From: Shewanella sp. UCD-KL21
Lineage (GTDB): Bacteria > Pseudomonadota > Gammaproteobacteria > Enterobacterales > Shewanellaceae
Assembly (NCBI RefSeq): GCF_001957135.1
Contig: NZ_MPHK01000013.1
Span: 1 to 64,000 of the forward strand
Direction of reading: 5' to 3'
Length of the DNA stretch: 64,000 nucleotides
The notes beneath the pieces were generated by a model, which saw only the letters and a list, made by a program, of their open reading frames with translations, did not search any database and was not told the DNA's origin. Each line of letters starts with the position of its first letter. Position 1 is the stretch's first letter. This document shows, piece after piece, positions 54,676-63,797 of the stretch. A program made the translations under genes and the position numbers.

Positions 54676-54823
54676 AGTAAATAACTCTGGCTGTATAACA
54701 GCCACTTTATCGGCAATGCTTGGTATATTATCGCCGCTGTCGGGATGATTACGGCAGTTTCTGCAGTAGGGATTTATCTTTACGGTAAGTGGTTGTTTAA
54801 ACTGCAACAGAGCTAAAGTAAAT
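54558..54823 (+). repeat. tandem duplication of the 3' end of the POT transporter gene
   Basis: Copy 1 is 54558-54682 (in the gene) and copy 2 is 54690-54823. The two are over 85% identical by eye. Copy 2 has a 9-bp in-frame insertion and several substitutions. Confidence 0.92.
54691..54816 (+). pseudogene. orphan 3'-end copy of the POT transporter gene
   Basis: The 41 codons plus stop are fully open and in frame with the original reading (GNAWYIIAAVGMITAVSAVG, then LYGKWLFKLQQS). The variant has a 3-residue insertion and changes such as NTHSIG to NSHFIG. It has no start codon or Shine-Dalgarno, so it is likely untranslated. The intact frame suggests recent origin or derivation from a functional allele. 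Confidence 0.85.
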
Positions 54824-54830
54824 TTAAACA

Positions 54831-54870
54831 AAAAAGCTGACAAGGCTATTCATAGCATTGTCAGCTTTTT
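54831..54870. terminator. bidirectional terminator between the POT and satP genes
   Basis: Positions 54831-54843 and 54858-54870 form a perfect 13-bp stem with a 14-nt loop. A-rich and T-rich edges support both strands. Confidence 0.85.
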
Positions 54871-54888
54871 TATGGCACTAATTTAGTA

Positions 54889-55515
54889 TTACGCTGCTTT
54901 TAACGACGCTGTTGCTGCAGTGTCTTCTGCTTTACTTGCTGCAAATCTGACTTTTCCAACAGGCAAAATCACCCGGCCATATTCAGCATTCAGCACTTGC
55001 GCCATGGCAAAGTAAATGGCGCTTAAGCCACATAAGATACCTTCAAAGCCAGCAATGGTGCCTATTAGCTCGCTGCCAGTAAAATCTCGCGCTGCTAATA
55101 AAAAGAATAAAATGGTTAGCAAGCCAAAGACAATTTGCTTGGCTAATGGGTAACGCATAGAGCCAATAAACATAAAGCCAGTAAACATGCCCCAAAGCGC
55201 TAGGTACCAACCCATAAAGCTTGCTGGACTTGCCGCAAGACCCATTTTAGGCATGACAAGTAGGCCAACTAAGGTTAACCAAAATAGCCCATAAGAGGTA
55301 AATGCTGTAGTGCCAAAGGTATCGCCACGTTTAAAGCACATGATGCCGACAATCACTTGGCCAATGCCGCCGTAAAAAATACCCATAGCAAGGATCATTG
55401 AATCAATTGGAAAAAAACCAGCATTATGAATGTTGAGCAAAATGGTGGTCATACCGAAGCCCATTAAACCAAGTGGTGCTGGATTTGCGTATGAATTTGT
55501 CTGCGGTGTCGACAT
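54889..55515 (-). CDS. satP: acetate/succinate:proton symporter SatP-like (GPR1/FUN34/YaaH family)
   Basis: The 208-residue protein has six membrane helices and the family motif [18 protein letters not shown] near the N-terminus. [20 protein letters not shown] and [20 protein letters not shown] follow. It imports acetate or succinate. AGGGGAAC precedes the ATG. A leader hairpin (GTGACGA 55553-55559 with TCGTCAC 55565-55571) lies about 40-55 bp upstream and could be an operator. Confidence 0.92.
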   Translation of the reverse strand: MSTPQTNSYANPAPLGLMGFGMTTILLNIHNAGFFPIDSMILAMGIFYGGIGQVIVGIMCFKRGDTFGTTAFTSYGLFWLTLVGLLVMPKMGLAASPASFMGWYLALWGMFTGFMFIGSMRYPLAKQIVFGLLTILFFLLAARDFTGSELIGTIAGFEGILCGLSAIYFAMAQVLNAEYGRVILPVGKVRFAASKAEDTAATASLKAA

Positions 55516-55923
55516 TGAGTTCCCCTACAGGAAGTGATCAATTAAGTAAGTAGTGACGATAATGTCGTCACACTAGATTAACTTGGGTTAATCTTAGCGC
55601 CGCGCATAATAGTGTAACCGCAGGAGGCAATCAAACTAGCAGCTAAGGGAGTTGAGGGATGGCGGTCTAAACAATGCGGTTAATTAATGTGGCTTTTCAG
55701 CTTGTTAAATAAAAAAGCGGCATTCATCCCACGAGTGAACACTTAAGGGTTTGTCAGCTCACAAATATTGCCAGCTACCGATCTAGCTCACAACAAGTCA
55801 GCATTGCAGCCTGCTTATAAGCAAGCTAAAACGCCCTAGGACGTTTAAAAATTGCACTGACTCACAAAAATGAATAATAACGCCATTGGGATCAATAAAA
55901 GGGTTAATGCAAACACTGAGGAT
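55516..55923. other. intergenic region upstream of satP
   Basis: Apart from the inverted repeat at 55553-55571, no gene or clear signal is seen in about 400 bp. Short stretches resemble decayed coding sequence but have stops in all frames. Confidence 0.35.
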
Positions 55924-55947
55924 AAAAAAGGGAGCCCGAAGGCTCCC
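55924..55947 (-). terminator. terminator of the decahaem cytochrome gene
   Basis: On the minus strand GGGAGCC, a TTCG tetraloop and GGCTCCC (55930-55947) are followed by six T. The extra-stable UUCG loop makes this a strong terminator. Confidence 0.9.
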
Positions 55948-56010
55948 AGTGGTTTATTTGCTATGAGAAGCAGGGGATCTCATAGCTGATGAAACATCTA
56001 ACACTTTTTA

Positions 56011-58302
56011 CTAGTGTGCCCCTCCAGCATGCATTACATCAATACCGTAAGTCTTACCTTCAGCATGACAAGTTGCACAAGATTCAACCGGCAGGTTAGC
56101 AGTTGAAGCTGGCTCGCCCTCAACTATCGCACCATTACTCTTGAAGTGAGCCAATGCTGAGGCACTTGAGTGAGCGTGACAAGTACGACATGCTTCAGCG
56201 GTAGGGCTAATGAACATTGTTGCACCAGCATCTACTGCGATTGCGCGTTTACCTGAAGTAAGACCACCATCTGCAACGAATAAACTCACATCATCTTTAT
56301 GACAAGCTGCACATTCGGTAGCCACTGCTGGGTAACCTTGTGTTTCCATATCAGAATTTAAGTGTATTGCAGGGAAGCCACGGTTATCATCCCAAAGACC
56401 TGAATGGAAACGGTGAGCGACAGTGAATAAGTCACGGTTGCTATAGGTTAAGCCTTCAATTGTTTCAAATACTGGGTCGCCATTTTCATCAACTGTATCT
56501 GTTTTATATTCAACAGCCACATGATAAGAGCCGCCCCAAGTGTCGTTATGACAACCTACACATTGGTCGAAACGTTCGTTACCGTAATGCTTAGCGATAC
56601 CTAATGAAGTATGACAAGTATTACATTTAGCTTCATCAGCGGTTACCCGTGCTGGGTCGCTAAAGCGAGATATCGTTGCGCCGCTACCATCAGCATTGGC
56701 GAGATTCCAGTAAGCTGGCGCCATAGTGACTGCAACATAACCAACATCATATTGCGCTTCGCCGCTTGAATCTAAACACTCAATAAGCATGCCTTCAGAA
56801 TCGGCACATACTGAGAAACGTGGCGTTACAGCAATACTCTTTCCGTCTAGATTAAACTCACCTAATTGAGTCACCATTAACTGACCAGCAGATGCAAGCA
56901 CGCCATTTAGATTAACCGAAGCACTACCATAGTAAGTACCATCAGTGTCTACCCAACCGGTTTTCATTTCATCGTATTTAGTAAAGTTAGTGAACTCGAA
57001 ACCATCTTCAACGGCAACACCATCAATCGTGACATCAAATGTAATCACCATTTCATCCATGTCAGCTGTTGCGCTTTCAGTGTAACTCACACTATTTAAA
57101 GCGATTTCAATTGAATCAGTGGCAATCGCTCTCGCTGCAACATTATGTGCTTGCATTGGGCTTAAGCTGCCAGCGCCATGACAACCTGAACAGACTGCAT
57201 CATTTGCAGGGGTAATCCCTCTGTGATTGTCACCTGTTTCAAAATCAACTTCGGTATGACAAGACACACATGCTTCTGCGTAGACATTATCATTCCATTG
57301 CATACCGTTATCATGACATGCGGTACATTGATTGATTTCTGATGGGAAGCCAATTTCACCAAACATCTCAGCAGCTTCACCTTCTAAATCGTCAATATGA
57401 TGCCCTGCATGCAAGGTGTGGATCATTGCATTCCAGTTCGCGTTATAGCCTTTTTCTGGATCATCCTCTCCACCTGCATAAGCAGGGTTATGACAGGCAA
57501 CACAGTTTTCAACTTTCTGGTAATTATGGTGGGCACCAATGTTAGCTATGCGAATATCGGTAGCTTCATAACCATCCATTTGAGTATGACACTTAATACA
57601 AGCTGCGTTAGACACTGAATCTTTTTCAGATACCGCTAGCTCACCCGTTGCAGGAATAAAATCAACCGGAGTAGAAAGCAGTTTGTCTGCAATGCCTTCA
57701 CCCGTGCTGTCGACAACATCATAGCTACGCACCATAACCCGATGTAAGTTATTAGCATCACCATCAGCAAGCACAACTGGTGCATTGCCATCATGCTCCC
57801 AAGTACCTGTGTAGGTGCCAGGGTTGGCTTCATCTTCCACTAAGGTACAAGCTTCAACTTCTGCACCGCCGCGGGCTTCTGCCATACCAGTTGGCGTACA
57901 ATACATGCTTGAGCCAAATTCATTGGTTAGGGTATGGCTTTCCCACAATAGTGGCGCGCCGGTATCAGTGGTATTAGCCGCTTGATTCATCACATAAAGC
58001 GCTACTTTGTCTAAGCCACTAAAGGGCAGAGCATCACCTTTAGCCGTTTTGCCTGTTACCGTAAATTTGATAGCAAAATCATCACTTCCTACTACCACGA
58101 TATCTGCAGGGTCTAAGCTCAGTACAAAATCAGCAGCAGCTGCTACTGTATCAACAACATTTCCCGCTGGTGCACCTGGCTCACCTGGCGCGCCGGGTTC
58201 TCCTGGAGCGCCATCTTTACCATCATCGCCATCACTACAACCCGCTAGTCCAATAGCAGCGATTAACGCTGCTGCTAGAATCGACCTTTTATATGTTCTC
58301 AT
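56011..58302 (-). CDS. OmcA/MtrC-family decahaem c-type cytochrome, lipoprotein
   Basis: The protein belongs to the outer-membrane cytochromes that pass electrons to metals outside the cell. The 763 residues contain ten CxxCH haem sites, the first at 235-239 (CIKCH) and the last CATCH. The signal peptide ends in LAGC (lipobox Cys22). Residues 25-45 are seven Gly-X-Y triplets (GAPGEPGAPGEPGAP type), a collagen-like linker. Two extra Cys (135 and 152) may form a disulfide. No mtrA or mtrB partner lies nearby, so it probably needs a porin-cytochrome conduit encoded elsewhere. AGGGGAT precedes the ATG. Confidence 0.93.
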   Translation of the reverse strand: MRTYKRSILAAALIAAIGLAGCSDGDDGKDGAPGEPGAPGEPGAPAGNVVDTVAAAADFVLSLDPADIVVVGSDDFAIKFTVTGKTAKGDALPFSGLDKVALYVMNQAANTTDTGAPLLWESHTLTNEFGSSMYCTPTGMAEARGGAEVEACTLVEDEANPGTYTGTWEHDGNAPVVLADGDANNLHRVMVRSYDVVDSTGEGIADKLLSTPVDFIPATGELAVSEKDSVSNAACIKCHTQMDGYEATDIRIANIGAHHNYQKVENCVACHNPAYAGGEDDPEKGYNANWNAMIHTLHAGHHIDDLEGEAAEMFGEIGFPSEINQCTACHDNGMQWNDNVYAEACVSCHTEVDFETGDNHRGITPANDAVCSGCHGAGSLSPMQAHNVAARAIATDSIEIALNSVSYTESATADMDEMVITFDVTIDGVAVEDGFEFTNFTKYDEMKTGWVDTDGTYYGSASVNLNGVLASAGQLMVTQLGEFNLDGKSIAVTPRFSVCADSEGMLIECLDSSGEAQYDVGYVAVTMAPAYWNLANADGSGATISRFSDPARVTADEAKCNTCHTSLGIAKHYGNERFDQCVGCHNDTWGGSYHVAVEYKTDTVDENGDPVFETIEGLTYSNRDLFTVAHRFHSGLWDDNRGFPAIHLNSDMETQGYPAVATECAACHKDDVSLFVADGGLTSGKRAIAVDAGATMFISPTAEACRTCHAHSSASALAHFKSNGAIVEGEPASTANLPVESCATCHAEGKTYGIDVMHAGGAH

Positions 58303-58671
58303 TATCGGATCCCCTATATAGGTATTTAAATCTGCTTTAGCAGTAACTTTAATATAAAAGATACCCCTTTAGATGTATTAAAAAGGTTTCATATATGTGA
58401 TTGAAATTTAAAGATTTAGATCTCGCAATTTTACAAATCGAAGTTGGCAATTTCGATATATGAAATTTGTATAGGTTATTGAGTTTTATACTGATAATGA
58501 TTGTTATTAACCAAACAGATTTGCGCTAAAAAAATGTTGGAAACAAGCATAAAAAAATGCACAGTTCAAGGTGAATGACTCGACAGCCATAGCGCTTCTC
58601 TACCCCATTAAAATGATATTCAGCGGCGGATCCCCCAGCACAGGGAAATGGCTAAATAGCACATAAGCGAT
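58303..58671. promoter_or_regulatory. upstream region of the decahaem cytochrome gene
   Basis: The region is AT-rich and holds three candidate signals. A Fur-like box is at 58493-58511. A TGTGA half-site (58396-58400) could bind CRP. AATTTC-N7-GAAATT (58449-58467) is an inverted repeat related to TTTCATATAT near 58388. No gene is visible. Confidence 0.45.
58493..58511 (-). promoter_or_regulatory. candidate Fur box upstream of the decahaem cytochrome gene
   Basis: GATAATGATTGTTATTAAC matches about 15 of 19 bases of the Fur consensus GATAATGATAATCATTATC, with the left nine bases perfect. It lies 190 bp before the start codon. Iron control of an extracellular electron-transfer protein is plausible. 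Confidence 0.5.
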
Positions 58672-59631
58672 TTAGGCAGCGATTAACTTAAGCACTGAAT
58701 TAATAATAATCTTTCTGCTGTCATCACAATAGCGGCGGTATGAGGAGGTTCTTTCAATAAGGTGGTATTGCGGCGCGGCGCCATGGCCAAGCAATTTTTC
58801 TCTTTCGGTTTCCGGTAAGCTTTCAACACGTAGTGCATCAAAGTGATTTAACACTGCAGCTTCTGATGTGGCCATAAAGCTGAAACTTCGCATGGTCAAC
58901 AAGTGACAAAACCACTCTTCAATGGAACTGACTCGACTGATATTAAGCGGCTCAATCCCTGATTGACGGCAGTAAATTTGGAAGAAATCTAATTTATCAT
59001 TAAACCCCTTGGTATCGAGCAGCAAAAAAGGATAGTTAGCCATGTCATCTAAACTTATAGCATCATAGTCCCAAATAGGATGATTCGTTCTAGCTACAAT
59101 CGAAGTGGAATCACTATGACCTAGGCTTTCAGATAATAAATCGCTGGCGCTGGCTGGGCCAAGGTTAATCCCTAAATCAATGTCACCTTGGTGGATCAAC
59201 TCTTCAGAATGTTCATTCCAAATATGCATTCTGACTTTACCTAACTTATCCATTATCTCGTCGCTGCCAAGCGCCATTGAAAGTGAAGTCATAATGATGG
59301 GAGTTACCGCAATATTGAGCACGGTTGATGAATTAGTACAGTTACCTTCATGTACGATGCGTTCAATATTTGAGGCTGACTCGCAAAAACTACATATGGG
59401 CTGATAAAGGTGCTCTGCTAGCGCGGTAGGTCTTAACCCTTGTTGACGTCGATAAAATAACTCGTCATCAAAGGTTAACCGTAACGCCGTTAAACAACGG
59501 CTGATTTTAGGGGCTGAAACGTTTAATTCTTTCGCTGCAAGGTTAGCAAAGCCTGTTTCATAAATAGTTTTAAAGACCAATAAACAGAACACGTCTAATT
59601 CACTGATTTTCTTAAGCGCTTTGAAATCCAT
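58672..59631 (-). CDS. LysR-family transcriptional regulator
   Basis: The 319-residue protein has an N-terminal winged helix-turn-helix: KISELDVFCLLVFKTIYETG, then AKELNVSAPKISRCLTALR and DELFYRRQQGLRPT. A periplasmic-binding-type effector domain follows. It is single, on the same strand as and upstream of the cytochrome gene (369 bp away). It may regulate that gene, but LysR proteins often act on divergent neighbours, here rsuA is on the same strand. The target is unknown. Confidence 0.92.
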   Translation of the reverse strand: MDFKALKKISELDVFCLLVFKTIYETGFANLAAKELNVSAPKISRCLTALRLTFDDELFYRRQQGLRPTALAEHLYQPICSFCESASNIERIVHEGNCTNSSTVLNIAVTPIIMTSLSMALGSDEIMDKLGKVRMHIWNEHSEELIHQGDIDLGINLGPASASDLLSESLGHSDSTSIVARTNHPIWDYDAISLDDMANYPFLLLDTKGFNDKLDFFQIYCRQSGIEPLNISRVSSIEEWFCHLLTMRSFSFMATSEAAVLNHFDALRVESLPETEREKLLGHGAAPQYHLIERTSSYRRYCDDSRKIIINSVLKLIAA

Positions 59632-59742
59632 GCAAATACCTAGTAATAACCTTGTTAATATTAAGCTTAAGTTAACATAACTATAACAAGCAAAACTTGA
59701 TCAAGCCCAAGCTTATAGGATTAGTTTAAGGTTTTTCGAGGT

Positions 59743-60447
59743 TTACTTAAGAGCAATTTCAGTTTGAGTGAGCGGGCGAAACTCCCCTGCTAACAATTGC
59801 TTATCCAAGTTAATATTGCTCACCGACTCACGATGTAAACCAATCACAGGATTCCTGAAACGGCCAAACATACGCTTAATTTGATGGTACTTACCCTCTT
59901 GTAACGTCACCCGTGCTTGATACTCTGAGATGATTTCTAGTTGCGCCGGTAAAGTGGTGATATCTTCAAAGCCAAAATACATCCCTTGATTAAAAGCGCT
60001 AACGTAACTGTCATCTATGGGGTTGGCTAGGGTGACTAAATACTGTTTATCGACTTTTGTTTCAGGTGACATCAAGGTTTGTGACCATTGGCTGTCATTG
60101 GTGATTAACAGTAAGCCTGTAGAATTTAAATCAAGCCTGCCGGCAATATGCATCATCTCAATATTGACGCCAGCTAATAACGACAAGGCAGTGGGATGAA
60201 TATCATCTTTTGTCGCGCTCACCACTCCCACAGGCTTGTGTAACATGTAGTATTGTTTTTGCTGGTTCTGAATAAAATCACCATCAAGCATAATCGCGGT
60301 AAACTCATTAATTTGACGATCCATCTCTTTACAAGTTTCACCATCAACATTGACCCGCCCAGCCAGTAAAATTAGCCTTACCGCCTTTTTAGGTAACTGT
60401 AGTTTTTTAGCTAAAAACTGATCTAAGCGACTTCGTTTACTTTGCAT
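59743..60447 (-). CDS. rsuA: ribosomal small-subunit pseudouridine synthase RsuA-like
   Basis: The protein isomerises a uridine in rRNA (U516 of 16S for RsuA). The 234 residues have an N-terminal S4 RNA-binding domain (RLDQFLAKKLQLPKKAVRLI) and the catalytic motif GRLDLNSTGLLLI with its Asp. KYHQIKRMFGRFRNPVIGLH is the C-terminal signature. RsuA fits best by length; RluE/RluF relatives cannot be fully excluded. Confidence 0.9.
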   Translation of the reverse strand: MQSKRSRLDQFLAKKLQLPKKAVRLILLAGRVNVDGETCKEMDRQINEFTAIMLDGDFIQNQQKQYYMLHKPVGVVSATKDDIHPTALSLLAGVNIEMMHIAGRLDLNSTGLLLITNDSQWSQTLMSPETKVDKQYLVTLANPIDDSYVSAFNQGMYFGFEDITTLPAQLEIISEYQARVTLQEGKYHQIKRMFGRFRNPVIGLHRESVSNINLDKQLLAGEFRPLTQTEIALK

Positions 60448-60586
60448 TTATAAGCTCAATTTAAGTGATTTATTCTTATTTAACTATTTAAAAGAATTAA
60501 CTTATTACTAATCAATTTAGTGGATAGTTTGAGTTGGCAAACTAAATCGCATACCCTATTTGGGAGCGAATCTAAAAGGGAGTGAT

Positions 60587-63232
60587 ATGTTTTTGCAGCC
60601 AGTCTATCCGATTTTACAGCCAAATATGAGTATTGTAGAGCTAAAACAAGCCATTACTGATTTTGATATTTGGCTAGAGCAACAGATTAGTTGTAGCCCA
60701 ATTACCGAGATCCTGACATTTCGCGCTCAATTTTTCGATAAACTTCTCAGCCATATTTGGCAAAAGTTTACTTTTGATACAAAAGAAATCTCTCTCAATG
60801 CTGTCGGTGGCTACGGCAGGCAAACCCTACACCCTTTTTCTGATATCGATATTTGTATTATTCATGACCACAATTTATCCACCGATGATGCCAATAAACT
60901 CAGTGATTTTCTGACTCAATTATGGGACTTGGGTTTAGATTTAGGCCATGCAGTAAGGCGCCTAGATGATACTTTTGTCGCCTGTAAAGAAGATGTCACC
61001 ATCGCCACCACCTTACTTGAAATTCGCAATATTTGTGGCCATGAAAACCACCAACACCAAGTTATCAGCAAACTCTATGGCGAAAGTATTTGGAGTAGCG
61101 CAGCCTTTTTTGAAGCCAAGTTTAATGAGCAACAAGTCAGGCATCATAAAGCCCAAGGCACCGCCTTTAATATTGAGCCCAATTTAAAAAATAGCCCTGG
61201 CGGCATGCGTGATATTCAAACGATTACTTGGATAGCTCGTAAGCATTTCTCCATTGACGATCTTAAAGATCTTCGTCGTCTTAATTTTTTAACCGCCGAT
61301 GAATACGCAGAACTAATGGAGTGCCAAAACTTTATTTGGCGAGTGCGGTTCTCATTGCATCAAGCATCAAATCGCTCTGAAAATAGATTGTTATTGCAAC
61401 ATCAAGCTGAAGTCGCTCGCCTACTGGGCTTTGGCGACAGCGGTAATATCACCATTGAAAAAATGATGCGCCAATTGTTTAGAGCAATGAAACGTATTCG
61501 TGAATTAAACCTGATGTTGATGGCTTATTTTCAACGCGAGATATCGCCACTGGAACACAATAATTGTATCGATATCAATGACAATTTTGAGATTTTAAAT
61601 GGCCAAATAAATGCTAAAAATCAAGATGTGTTTATTGATAGACCACAGATCATGTGGATGTTTTATTATATTGCCGAATACCATCAACAAGTCAAAGGCA
61701 TTACGCCTGAGACCTTAAGATTGATCAGGCAAGTACGTCGTCGTTTAATGGGCGATTTACAAGACTTTCATGTTTGCCGTGAACTGTTTGTCAAACTATT
61801 CAAGCATCCACAAGGCATGGGGCTGGCGATTACCTTAATGCATCAACATGGCATCCTTACCTCATATTTACCCCAATGGCGTGAAGTGGTTGGCCAGATG
61901 CAGTTTGATTTATTTCATGCTTATACAGTGGATGAACACACCCACAAACTGTTGAAAAATTTATACGCGTTAACCCATGATGACATCAGCCATGATCACA
62001 AGCTGGCCGCTGATATCTACGCTCGGTTCCAAGCCAAAGAAACCATTTTATTTGCTGCACTATTTCATGATCTTGCTAAAGGCCGCGGTGGTGATCACAG
62101 CGAACTCGGCGCGGTAGATGCCAAATTATTTGCTAAATTTCATGGTTTAAAAAACTCCCAGCAGCAATTAATTAGCTGGTTAGTAGAACAACATCTATTA
62201 ATGTCTATCACCTCCCAGCGCATGGATATTCAAGATCCTGATGTGATTACTGCGTTTGCAAAATCCGTGGGCAGCCTCACTAAACTTGATGCTTTGTATT
62301 GTTTAACGGTGGCCGATATTCAAGCTACCAATGATGATCTATGGAATGATTGGAAAGCCAGTTTATTAACCGACCTCTACTTTGCCACCCGTAAAGCCCT
62401 CAGAAACGGTCTTGAAAATGTATTGCAGCTGCGCACCGTGGTTAGGGAGCACAAACAAGAAGCCCTTAATATCATCAATGCCGACTCACAACTAACAGAT
62501 GAGCACCAAATACAGACTCAATCCGCTGCTATTCAAAAACTATGGAAAAACCTGCCGTTATCCTTTTTCGGTAATGCAGAATCCAGTGAAATAGCAAAAT
62601 ACACCCTCGGGATACTGGCGCATCAGCAACAAGCTCAAGCGGATTCTGAATCGTTAATTATTGTTGATGATAGTAATGTCAAAGGCTGTAGTGATGTTTT
62701 TGTGTATACCAAAGACAGAGCAGGCTTGTTTATTTCTCTGTTTAATACCCTATCAACCTTGAAAATATCAGTGAAGCAAGCACAGATTTCACAAACTAAA
62801 GACGGTTACGTGGTTGAAGCTTTTAAAGTACTCGACTTTGACGGTAAACCGATATTCAGTGCCCAGCGCCGTAAACAAGTCACCAGCAAGCTACGTCAGG
62901 TGATAGACAATAATGTAATGCCGCCGAAAAAACGCCCTTTAAGACACACCCAAAGCTTTGATAACAAACCCACCATTGAATTTATTCACTCTAAAAAAGC
63001 TAACCGCACCTTAGTGCATATTTTAGCGCTAGAAACCCATGAATTTATGGGGCAAATAGCCAGTGCATTCAGAGCACTAGAGCTTACAATTCATTCTGCT
63101 GCCATCAGCACAGTCGGTGAGCGAGCTGATAACGTGTTTACCCTTTCCAACCAATACGGTGCACAACTTTCAGAAGAAGAACAAAGCGATTTACAGGAAA
63201 AATTAGTGAAATCGATCACTTCAACCTTATAA
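60587..63232 (+). CDS. glnD: PII uridylyltransferase/uridylyl-removing enzyme GlnD
   Basis: GlnD adds UMP to PII proteins when nitrogen is low and removes it when glutamine is high. The 881-residue product starts at the ATG at 60587 with GGGAG upstream; a TTG at 60560 is rejected. The nucleotidyltransferase site is GGYGRQTLHPFSDIDICI (D86, D88), where most GlnD have GRGEL. The HD domain has HTHKLLKNLYAL and LFHDLAKGRGGDHSE. Two ACT domains follow (DRAGLFISLFNTLSTLKISV, and ALETHEFMGQIASAFRALEL). It is not beside map or dapD as usual, so it could be a second copy. Confidence 0.88.
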   Translation: MFLQPVYPILQPNMSIVELKQAITDFDIWLEQQISCSPITEILTFRAQFFDKLLSHIWQKFTFDTKEISLNAVGGYGRQTLHPFSDIDICIIHDHNLSTDDANKLSDFLTQLWDLGLDLGHAVRRLDDTFVACKEDVTIATTLLEIRNICGHENHQHQVISKLYGESIWSSAAFFEAKFNEQQVRHHKAQGTAFNIEPNLKNSPGGMRDIQTITWIARKHFSIDDLKDLRRLNFLTADEYAELMECQNFIWRVRFSLHQASNRSENRLLLQHQAEVARLLGFGDSGNITIEKMMRQLFRAMKRIRELNLMLMAYFQREISPLEHNNCIDINDNFEILNGQINAKNQDVFIDRPQIMWMFYYIAEYHQQVKGITPETLRLIRQVRRRLMGDLQDFHVCRELFVKLFKHPQGMGLAITLMHQHGILTSYLPQWREVVGQMQFDLFHAYTVDEHTHKLLKNLYALTHDDISHDHKLAADIYARFQAKETILFAALFHDLAKGRGGDHSELGAVDAKLFAKFHGLKNSQQQLISWLVEQHLLMSITSQRMDIQDPDVITAFAKSVGSLTKLDALYCLTVADIQATNDDLWNDWKASLLTDLYFATRKALRNGLENVLQLRTVVREHKQEALNIINADSQLTDEHQIQTQSAAIQKLWKNLPLSFFGNAESSEIAKYTLGILAHQQQAQADSESLIIVDDSNVKGCSDVFVYTKDRAGLFISLFNTLSTLKISVKQAQISQTKDGYVVEAFKVLDFDGKPIFSAQRRKQVTSKLRQVIDNNVMPPKKRPLRHTQSFDNKPTIEFIHSKKANRTLVHILALETHEFMGQIASAFRALELTIHSAAISTVGERADNVFTLSNQYGAQLSEEEQSDLQEKLVKSITSTL

Positions 63233-63264
63233 TTATCTCAATTAATGTTGTCAATGAGCGATAC

Positions 63265-63756
63265 ATGTCTACCAGCGAAACAAAAACAACAGCTTATAGC
63301 TATAGTGTTGAATATATTTTAGATCGATCTCATTTTGAAGAAACCTTCGATGAGTCAGTTGTCATTAATACCAGTCCAAAGCGTTACTTAAAATCAGTGG
63401 CATTTTTAGTCGCTGGATTTTTAATGACCATCACCGAGTTAAGCCCCTATGTTGCTTACTTCTTTATTGGTTTAGGGGCCGTTGAAGCACTGCAAGTTAG
63501 GTTTAATCGCGCTTGGTGGTTAATGAGGCAACTAATAAGTAAGTCTGCGAATAACCCAGTGACTTTAACCATTGACGATAACGGCATTCATTCAAAGTCG
63601 ACTTATATTGATCATCATTTAGCTTGGGATGAGGTTTATCGCATTGCAGAAACAAGCCAAGGTTTTTTACTTACCACCCAATTAACCAAGCATTATGTTT
63701 CTAAGCGCTGCTTAGATGACACTTGCAGTGATTTTATTCGCCAAAAAATGAACTAA
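63265..63756 (+). CDS. YcxB-family membrane protein
   Basis: The 163-residue protein has an N-terminal soluble segment (SVEYILDRSHFEETFDES), two membrane helices (about residues 44-77) and a C-terminal PH-like domain with the YcxB-type pattern (TIDDNGIHSKSTYIDHHLAW). The function is unknown. It begins 32 bp after glnD on the same strand and may be cotranscribed. Confidence 0.75.
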   Translation: MSTSETKTTAYSYSVEYILDRSHFEETFDESVVINTSPKRYLKSVAFLVAGFLMTITELSPYVAYFFIGLGAVEALQVRFNRAWWLMRQLISKSANNPVTLTIDDNGIHSKSTYIDHHLAWDEVYRIAETSQGFLLTTQLTKHYVSKRCLDDTCSDFIRQKMN

Positions 63757-63797
63757 GCATCTGTTTACAGCACGTTTTAACACTTAGGGGAACAATT

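Noticed and set aside
57342..57618. Plus-strand ORFs opposite the decahaem cytochrome
   Set aside because: They are antisense to haem-binding repeats (rich in C and H codons) and have no independent support.
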